Part shown: in pieces, positions 46,316 through 47,500 of the stretch
Layout: every line of letters starts with the position of its first letter
How positions within the stretch are numbered: the stretch's first letter is position 1
NCBI GenBank assembly: GCA_012295275.1
Contig: CM022672.1
Coordinates: 26,958,430 to 27,005,929 of the forward strand
Source of the DNA: Chrysomallon squamiferum
Taxonomy: Eukaryota > Mollusca > Gastropoda > Neomphalida > Peltospiridae
Direction: 5' to 3'
DNA length: 47,500 bases
Notes under the pieces: model-generated
What the model saw: the letters and a program-made list of their open reading frames with translations, nothing else
Database searches by the model: none
What the model was told of the DNA's origin: nothing
Program-made: the position numbers and the translations under genes

Positions 46316-47500
46316 TCTTAAAAAATTTTGTTTTAAATTTAATTTAATTATACCTCAGTAATAAAGTTAGTATTGTTTGTAACTATGCATTTGTAAAACT
46401 TGCTTTATGTTTTCTTTCTTTATTTTTTATGAGCTATTTATTTGTTTTTTTGTTTTTTATATTACTATAAAATCAGTTATTTTATCTCAGGTGATAAATA
46501 TTCAATATCTGTATACATTCTTTAGAGTCTGTTTTCTTAATTTTTTTCAATCCTTTTTTTTTTTTTATCTATATATTTTACCTCAGAAATTATATTTATT
46601 ATAACTTTTCTCGTTAGAATCATTATATAGAATTCTTTTTTTTTTCAAAAATCATATCATCTTATCATCATTTACAGTGCCTCCTACCATCAATGGATCT
46701 GGTGAAACTCAAGAAAAACCAATCATCATTGACAGTCCAGTCATTCTCACGTGTCCAGCCAATGGAATTCCTCCACCTGAGATCACATGGTTTCGTCAAG
46801 GCCAACCAGTCCCAGCTTACGGAATTCCTAACATCAGAATTATCAGTGGAGGCCGACAGTTGCAAGTACAAAGTGCCCAGCTTCTGGATTCAGGAGAATA
46901 TCGTTGCCTAGCAACCAATGATGCAGGGCAGGACACTTTGGACTTTTTTGTTTTCATCATGGGTAAATAATATGATTGGGATTTGTAAAATTTTCTTTTG
47001 TAAAATGATTATTTTAAAGAAATATAGATACAACTATGTTCCTTTTTTCTTCAGTTTTTAAACACCAAAAAACCCCACAAAAACCCCCACAAAAAAGCTA
47101 AAGATTTTATTAATAAATAACTTTGTAATGATTTATTTCTTCTAATTTAAATGTTTCTGTATTAAGTAATAACAATGGCCTTGTATTTTTATAATTATTT
47201 ATTATTCACGACTGATTTTATTAACATAGATATAAAACAATTATTTGGAAGTATACAAATGTATTTTGAACCCTGTGCACTACACACTGAGCTCCCCAAG
47301 TAAAATGGCTGAAATTTCCACTTTCTTTTTTTTTTGAATTTTACCCACAAGGATTTTTAATCAGTTTATTTTCTGTAACAGTACCACCAGAAATAGCTGA
47401 AGCTGAGACTAGAATAGCCGCCCAGCTGGGTTCAGGGGCAGTGCTGAAATGTGAGGCCAGTGGTCAGCCTTCTCCTGAAGTGACCTGGGCCAAAGATGGA
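20476..47500 (+). CDS. HMCN1: Hemicentin, 5' part (VWA domain plus 22 Ig domains), runs off the window
   Basis: Hemicentins are giant secreted extracellular-matrix proteins acting in basement-membrane linkage and cell adhesion. Exons: 20476-20734, 22263-22492, 27571-27693, 28182-28353, 28853-29125, 29291-29475, 30012-30229, 30697-30818, 31441-31624, 31921-32012, 32475-32741, 33237-33361, 33636-33780, 34191-34373, 34966-35061, 35383-35655, 36022-36306, 36864-37136, 37848-38126, 38713-38987, 39360-39665, 40092-40379, 40707-40988, 41295-41579, 42037-42315, 42809-43093, 43585-43863, 44351-44629, 44928-45212, 45850-46134, 46678-46962, 47382->47500. The order signal peptide, VWA, post-VWA region, Ig array is diagnostic. 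About 2,439 codons lie in the window. Exon 20 carries a one-base frameshift. The remaining Ig, and the TSP1, nidogen-G2F and EGF modules usual for the family, would lie beyond the window. Assignment to HMCN1 rather than HMCN2 is not resolvable here. Confidence 0.93.
20735..22262 (+). other. HMCN1: Hemicentin intron 1
   Basis: 1,528 bp. It contains a TTA/ATT run at about 21445-21492, a region rich in degenerate TTCAGTT words at about 21530-21780, and a TG run at about 22096-22120. No exon was found in it. Confidence 0.8.
22263..22492 (+). CDS. HMCN1: Hemicentin exon 2: VWA core
   Basis: It encodes residues 87-163, including [20 protein letters not shown] and the strand [13 protein letters not shown], whose T140-D141 supplies further MIDAS-region residues. 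The exon ends LIQQKQSQ in phase 0. Its last 28 bases are also the first copy of the 53-bp array that follows. Confidence 0.95.
22465..23665 (+). repeat. 53-bp minisatellite repeating the exon 2 donor junction, 23 copies
   Basis: Each unit holds the last bases of exon 2 (ending AAACAGAGTCAG), the donor GTAATT and about 35 bases of intron, then the next copy. GT dinucleotides of successive donors fall at 22493, 22546, 22599 and so on to 23659, exactly 22 x 53 bp with no indel. Variants: AAACCG for AAACAG, CAGCAG for CAACAG, ACTTCAAC for AATTCAAC, GATTTT or CATTCCC before the T-tract, GTAATTATTAAT for GTAATTAGTAAT. The first copy belongs to the coding exon, whose KQSQ is conserved in human hemicentin, so the array most likely grew from there into the intron. 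Confidence 0.97.
25978..26013. repeat. (TG)n microsatellite
   Basis: About 18 TG units in intron 2 of hemicentin, within a wider TG/TATG-rich stretch that starts near 25895. Confidence 0.9.
26630..26850. repeat. Degenerate repeat of GGCCTGT...CATATAAAGC units
   Basis: Phrases such as ACTGGCCTGTC and CATATAAAGCTTTATTAT recur at about 26637, 26707, 26738, 26770 and 26801 with 30-70-bp spacing. This indicates an old tandem repeat. Confidence 0.6.
27041..27550. repeat. Degenerate 150-190-bp tandem repeat, about 3 copies
   Basis: The words GATATAAAATTCT (27046, 27234, 27383), CACTAATTAATTCAGT or a close variant, ACTACCAAATTACCTGAAA-like words and GAAAGATAATA recur in the same order. The array ends about 20 bp before hemicentin exon 3. 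Confidence 0.75.
27571..27693 (+). CDS. HMCN1: Hemicentin exon 3: end of VWA core
   Basis: It encodes 41 residues: [20 protein letters not shown] then [20 protein letters not shown]. It joins exon 2 in phase 0 to give [13 protein letters not shown], a string conserved in vertebrate hemicentins. This confirms the exon 2 donor choice despite the 22 downstream copies. Confidence 0.94.
27940..28155. repeat. (ATT)n/(TTG)n compound microsatellite
   Basis: About 215 bp of alternating ATT and TTG triplet arrays in intron 3, ending about 27 bp before the exon 4 acceptor. Confidence 0.92.
28182..28353 (+). CDS. HMCN1: Hemicentin exon 4: VWA to post-VWA transition
   Basis: It opens [20 protein letters not shown], matching the last VWA helix region of hemicentins, then [20 protein letters not shown]. 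The acceptor is preceded by a long TTA/TTG microsatellite. Confidence 0.9.
28354..28852 (+). other. HMCN1: Hemicentin intron 4
   Basis: 499 bp. It contains a GAT run (28627-28667) that turns into an ATT run (about 28668-28704), then TTG and ATT repeats that run almost into the exon 5 acceptor. Confidence 0.85.
28853..29125 (+). CDS. HMCN1: Hemicentin exon 5: post-VWA beta-sandwich-like region
   Basis: Residues 262-352. After an acidic stretch ([18 protein letters not shown]) comes [20 protein letters not shown] then [18 protein letters not shown], the conserved region that follows the VWA domain in hemicentin and VWA7-type proteins. Confidence 0.92.
29291..29475 (+). CDS. HMCN1: Hemicentin exon 6: second post-VWA segment
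   Basis: It encodes [20 protein letters not shown] through [14 protein letters not shown]. The VPP...FFLK-like ending matches hemicentins just before the first Ig domain. The acceptor follows an ATT array directly. Confidence 0.92.
29476..30011 (+). other. HMCN1: Hemicentin intron 6
   Basis: 536 bp: a T-rich TTTA/TTTG array (29517-29666) and an AAT run (about 29873-29912). No coding signal. Confidence 0.85.
30012..30818 (+). CDS. HMCN1: Hemicentin exons 7-8: Ig domain 1 (split)
   Basis: Exons 30012-30229 and 30697-30818. The first part ends the post-VWA region ([13 protein letters not shown]) and starts the Ig fold (LTCSVN, VKWFRDG). The second part supplies the E-F-G strands with [10 protein letters not shown]. 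The intron between them is plain AT-rich DNA with TTTA repeats. Confidence 0.9.
31305..31425. repeat. (TTA)n microsatellite before Ig2
   Basis: About 120 bp of nearly pure TTA/ATT triplets, ending about 16 bp before the exon 9 start. Confidence 0.95.
31441..32012 (+). CDS. HMCN1: Hemicentin exons 9-10: Ig domain 2 (split)
   Basis: Exons 31441-31624 ([21 protein letters not shown]) and 31921-32012 ([14 protein letters not shown]). The split lies before the second cysteine strand, in phase 2. Confidence 0.9.
32300..32462. repeat. (ATT)n/(TTG)n microsatellite before Ig3
   Basis: About 160 bp of ATT triplets broken by ACT and TTG units, ending about 12 bp before exon 11. Confidence 0.9.
32475..32741 (+). 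CDS. HMCN1: Hemicentin exon 11: Ig domain 3
   Basis: A single-exon Ig with [15 protein letters not shown] and [14 protein letters not shown]. It joins exon 10 in phase 1, giving K-R-P-I-A. Confidence 0.92.
32742..33236 (+). other. HMCN1: Hemicentin intron 11
   Basis: 495 bp of AT-rich DNA without a distinctive repeat or open frame. Confidence 0.8.
33237..33780 (+). CDS. HMCN1: Hemicentin exons 12-13: Ig domain 4 (split)
   Basis: Exons 33237-33361 ([29 protein letters not shown]) and 33636-33780 ([20 protein letters not shown]). I ended exon 13 at the GTAAGT donor rather than the in-phase GTTGTA donor 6 bases earlier. This yields V-G-S-P-P at the join, as in vertebrate hemicentin. Confidence 0.9.
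33781..34190 (+). other. HMCN1: Hemicentin intron 13
   Basis: 410 bp, with a short TG run (about 33850-33870) and ATAGACAGATAG-like words near 33895-33935. No coding signal. Confidence 0.8.
34191..35061 (+). CDS. HMCN1: Hemicentin exons 14-15: Ig domain 5 (split)
   Basis: Exons 34191-34373 ([30 protein letters not shown]) and 34966-35061 ([16 protein letters not shown]). The true exon 15 acceptor at 34964-34965 is the last of three tandem copies; using either upstream copy would read into a stop after two codons. Confidence 0.9.
34388..34497 (+). repeat. 56-bp tandem duplication in intron 14
   Basis: ACACTTTACTTCAGA...TTTTTAGAATTTTCTA at 34388 is repeated, slightly diverged, at 34444. It begins 15 bp after the exon 14 donor. 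Confidence 0.85.
34768..34976 (+). repeat. Tandem triplication of the exon 15 acceptor region
   Basis: Three units start with ATGTGTAT at 34768, 34846 and 34918. Each includes a T-rich stretch, AATGTTTC-like words and an AG (ending 34812, 34893 and 34965) followed by ATATTNA. Only the last reads into open coding sequence. Confidence 0.88.
35383..35655 (+). CDS. HMCN1: Hemicentin exon 16: Ig domain 6
   Basis: First of the continuous series of one-exon, phase 1-1 Ig domains: [44 protein letters not shown]. Confidence 0.94.
35656..36021 (+). other. HMCN1: Hemicentin intron 16
   Basis: 366 bp with a TTG run (about 35763-35803). Otherwise AT-rich and without coding signal. Confidence 0.85.
36022..36306 (+). 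CDS. HMCN1: Hemicentin exon 17: Ig domain 7
   Basis: [47 protein letters not shown]. Complete Ig with both cysteines and the core Trp. Confidence 0.95.
36307..36863 (+). other. HMCN1: Hemicentin intron 17, microsatellite-packed
   Basis: 557 bp. A TG-rich tract (36337-36480) is followed by CA (about 36616-36635), AT (about 36643-36660), TACA (36660-36693) and TGTA (36694-36768) arrays. The TACA and TGTA blocks are complementary and can fold on each other. Confidence 0.93.
36864..37136 (+). CDS. HMCN1: Hemicentin exon 18: Ig domain 8
   Basis: [46 protein letters not shown]. Confidence 0.94.
37137..37847 (+). other. HMCN1: Hemicentin intron 18
   Basis: 711 bp, AT-rich, with a short TAG run near 37690. 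No coding signal seen. Confidence 0.8.
37848..38126 (+). CDS. HMCN1: Hemicentin exon 19: Ig domain 9
   Basis: [47 protein letters not shown]. Ends at a GTGAGT donor. Confidence 0.95.
38127..38712 (+). other. HMCN1: Hemicentin intron 19
   Basis: 586 bp, AT-rich, T-rich near its 3' end; a run of eight G near 38603. No coding signal. Confidence 0.8.
38713..38987 (+). CDS. HMCN1: Hemicentin exon 20: Ig domain 10, with a one-base frameshift near its 3' end
   Basis: [49 protein letters not shown] are intact. In the last beta strand the frame then meets TGA at 38976-38978. The expected strand (VSLKIL) and a phase-1 GTGAGT donor are present one frame over. Exon length from the acceptor is 275 nt, one base short of keeping phase 1 into exon 21, and the short AA after CCGG (about 38967-38968) is where one A seems missing. 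All other Ig exons keep phase, so this is either a sequence/assembly error or a real disrupting mutation. Confidence 0.9.
39130..39357. repeat. (TTA)n/(CTA)n microsatellite before Ig11
   Basis: Over 200 bp of ATT/TTA triplets with a CCACTA/CTA stretch at about 39248-39278. The array runs straight into the exon 21 acceptor (TTATTTTAG), so the microsatellite itself supplies the polypyrimidine-like tract. Confidence 0.95.
39360..39665 (+). CDS. HMCN1: Hemicentin exon 21: Ig domain 11
   Basis: [49 protein letters not shown]. At 306 nt it is slightly longer than its neighbours, mainly in the A-B region and before the Trp. Confidence 0.94.
39666..40091 (+). other. HMCN1: Hemicentin intron 21
   Basis: 426 bp of AT-rich DNA with no distinctive repeat or coding signal. 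Confidence 0.8.
40092..40379 (+). CDS. HMCN1: Hemicentin exon 22: Ig domain 12
   Basis: [46 protein letters not shown]. Confidence 0.95.
40380..40706 (+). other. HMCN1: Hemicentin intron 22
   Basis: 327 bp of AT-rich DNA; nothing notable seen. Confidence 0.8.
40707..40988 (+). CDS. HMCN1: Hemicentin exon 23: Ig domain 13
   Basis: [47 protein letters not shown]. The donor GTTTAT is weak compared with the other exons but is the only one that keeps phase. Confidence 0.92.
40989..41294 (+). other. HMCN1: Hemicentin intron 23
   Basis: 306 bp of AT-rich DNA with ATATAT-type words near 41236-41268; no coding signal. Confidence 0.8.
41295..41579 (+). CDS. HMCN1: Hemicentin exon 24: Ig domain 14
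   Basis: [48 protein letters not shown]. The donor GTAGGA follows a phase-1 A. Confidence 0.93.
41580..42036 (+). other. HMCN1: Hemicentin intron 24, with a duplicated acceptor
   Basis: 457 bp when the downstream acceptor is used, or 346 bp (41580-41925) if the upstream duplicate is used. The body is AT-rich without coding signal; the last 150 bp are described in the duplication entry. Confidence 0.8.
41883..42100 (+). repeat. 111-bp tandem duplication of the Ig15 acceptor and exon start
   Basis: The block starting AACAAGTATTT at 41883 repeats from 41994. Each copy has TTCTAG then TTCC(T/A)CCAAAGA(C/T)TGACAC, i.e. the acceptor plus about 65 nt of the Ig exon. Acceptors end at 41925 and 42036. 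The 111-nt offset is a multiple of three, and no stop lies between them. Confidence 0.95.
42037..42315 (+). CDS. HMCN1: Hemicentin exon 25: Ig domain 15 (alternative upstream acceptor at 41925)
   Basis: [47 protein letters not shown]. Starting instead at 41926 would add 37 residues (beginning [14 protein letters not shown], then a hydrophobic [12 protein letters not shown] stretch) without breaking the frame. I prefer the downstream start because it gives a normal-length Ig. The donor GTTAGT is itself repeated downstream. Confidence 0.92.
42306..42490 (+). repeat. 50-bp tandem repeat of the Ig15 donor junction, 4 copies
   Basis: Copies of (T/A)GAAGTTCATGGTTAGT followed by a CTTTATTTAGATTT word give donor-like GTs at 42316, 42366, 42415 (degraded to GTTTGA) and 42465. 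Only the first ends the Ig frame correctly. Confidence 0.9.
42316..42808 (+). other. HMCN1: Hemicentin intron 25
   Basis: 493 bp: the donor repeat, then AT-rich DNA with TTTA and TTTG runs (about 42700-42765). Confidence 0.85.
42809..43093 (+). CDS. HMCN1: Hemicentin exon 26: Ig domain 16
   Basis: [47 protein letters not shown]. Confidence 0.94.
43094..43584 (+). other. HMCN1: Hemicentin intron 26
   Basis: 491 bp with a TA run (about 43290-43308), otherwise AT-rich. No coding signal. Confidence 0.8.
43585..43863 (+). CDS. HMCN1: Hemicentin exon 27: Ig domain 17
   Basis: [48 protein letters not shown]. Confidence 0.94.
43864..44350 (+). other. HMCN1: Hemicentin intron 27
   Basis: 487 bp with TTTA (about 43970-43996) and ATT (about 44034-44053) runs. 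The 3' end (TTTTGTTTTATAAAG) is a weak acceptor. Confidence 0.82.
44351..44629 (+). CDS. HMCN1: Hemicentin exon 28: Ig domain 18
   Basis: [47 protein letters not shown]. The acceptor ends AAAG and has only a short pyrimidine tract, the weakest acceptor among the Ig exons. Confidence 0.93.
44877..44921. repeat. (ATT)n microsatellite at the Ig19 acceptor
   Basis: About 15 ATT triplets end in ATTCCAG, directly forming the exon 29 acceptor. Confidence 0.95.
44928..45212 (+). CDS. HMCN1: Hemicentin exon 29: Ig domain 19
   Basis: [48 protein letters not shown]. Confidence 0.95.
45213..45849 (+). other. HMCN1: Hemicentin intron 29
   Basis: 637 bp, T-rich with ATT/TTTA tracts and a short CA stretch (about 45726-45733). 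No coding signal. Confidence 0.8.
45850..46134 (+). CDS. HMCN1: Hemicentin exon 30: Ig domain 20
   Basis: [47 protein letters not shown]. It has CQ rather than the CP motif of the preceding block. Confidence 0.94.
46135..46677 (+). other. HMCN1: Hemicentin intron 30
   Basis: 543 bp with an ATT run (about 46245-46312), otherwise T-rich. Confidence 0.85.
46678..46962 (+). CDS. HMCN1: Hemicentin exon 31: Ig domain 21
   Basis: [48 protein letters not shown]. Confidence 0.95.
46963..47381 (+). other. HMCN1: Hemicentin intron 31
   Basis: 419 bp of AT-rich DNA with a CAAAAAACCCC-like stretch near 47065-47095; no coding signal. Confidence 0.8.
47382..47500 (+). CDS. HMCN1: Hemicentin exon 32 (partial): start of Ig domain 22
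   Basis: [32 protein letters not shown], then the window ends. The second cysteine and the donor lie outside. Confidence 0.93.

Overview
This is an AT-rich (roughly 70% A+T) animal nuclear window. The genes have short exons separated by GT-AG introns, and microsatellites are dense, above all (ATT)n/(TTA)n, (TG)n, (AG)n and T-rich tracts. No bacterial, viral or CRISPR-like content is visible. Gene content and intron style suggest an invertebrate, most likely a lophotrochozoan such as a mollusc; that is inference from protein flavour, not proof.

Layout. Positions 1-8124 are intergenic: microsatellites, one weak tRNA-SINE-like fragment, and several CpG-containing high-complexity patches that could be regulatory. 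At 8125-8336, minus strand, lies what looks like the terminal coding exon of an unrecognised gene, with a strong acceptor and a stop; it needs a one-base frame correction at a GGGG run. At 9793-16437, plus strand, is a complete 13-exon METTL13 gene (two-headed eEF1A methyltransferase, 669 aa). Positions 16438-20475 are intergenic, including a pyrimidine-rich island. From 20476 to the end of the window, plus strand, is the 5' part of a giant hemicentin gene. I traced 32 exons: signal peptide, VWA domain, conserved post-VWA region, then 22 Ig domains, the last cut by the window edge. That gives about 2,439 codons if one single-base frameshift in Ig10 is corrected. From Ig6 on, every Ig is one phase-1/phase-1 exon beginning with V/I/A-P-P.

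The most unusual signal is a recurrent tandem duplication of splice junctions inside the hemicentin gene. (1) The exon 2/intron 2 boundary is repeated 23 times at an exact 53-bp period (22465-23665), so 23 copies of the same 5' splice site stand in a row; each copy also carries a CAG acceptor 12 nt upstream, which could define a 12-nt in-frame micro-exon (KQSQ or KPSQ). (2) The acceptor region of exon 15 is present three times (34768-34976). (3) The acceptor and start of the Ig15 exon are duplicated with a 111-bp period, in frame (41883-42100). (4) The donor end of the same Ig15 exon is repeated four times at about 50 bp (42306-42490). Whether these influence splicing or are only local minisatellite expansions cannot be decided from DNA alone.

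METTL13 modifies the translation factor eEF1A in the cytosol; hemicentin is a secreted extracellular-matrix protein. I see no functional link between them, although both lie on human chromosome arm 1q, so the linkage may be ancestral.
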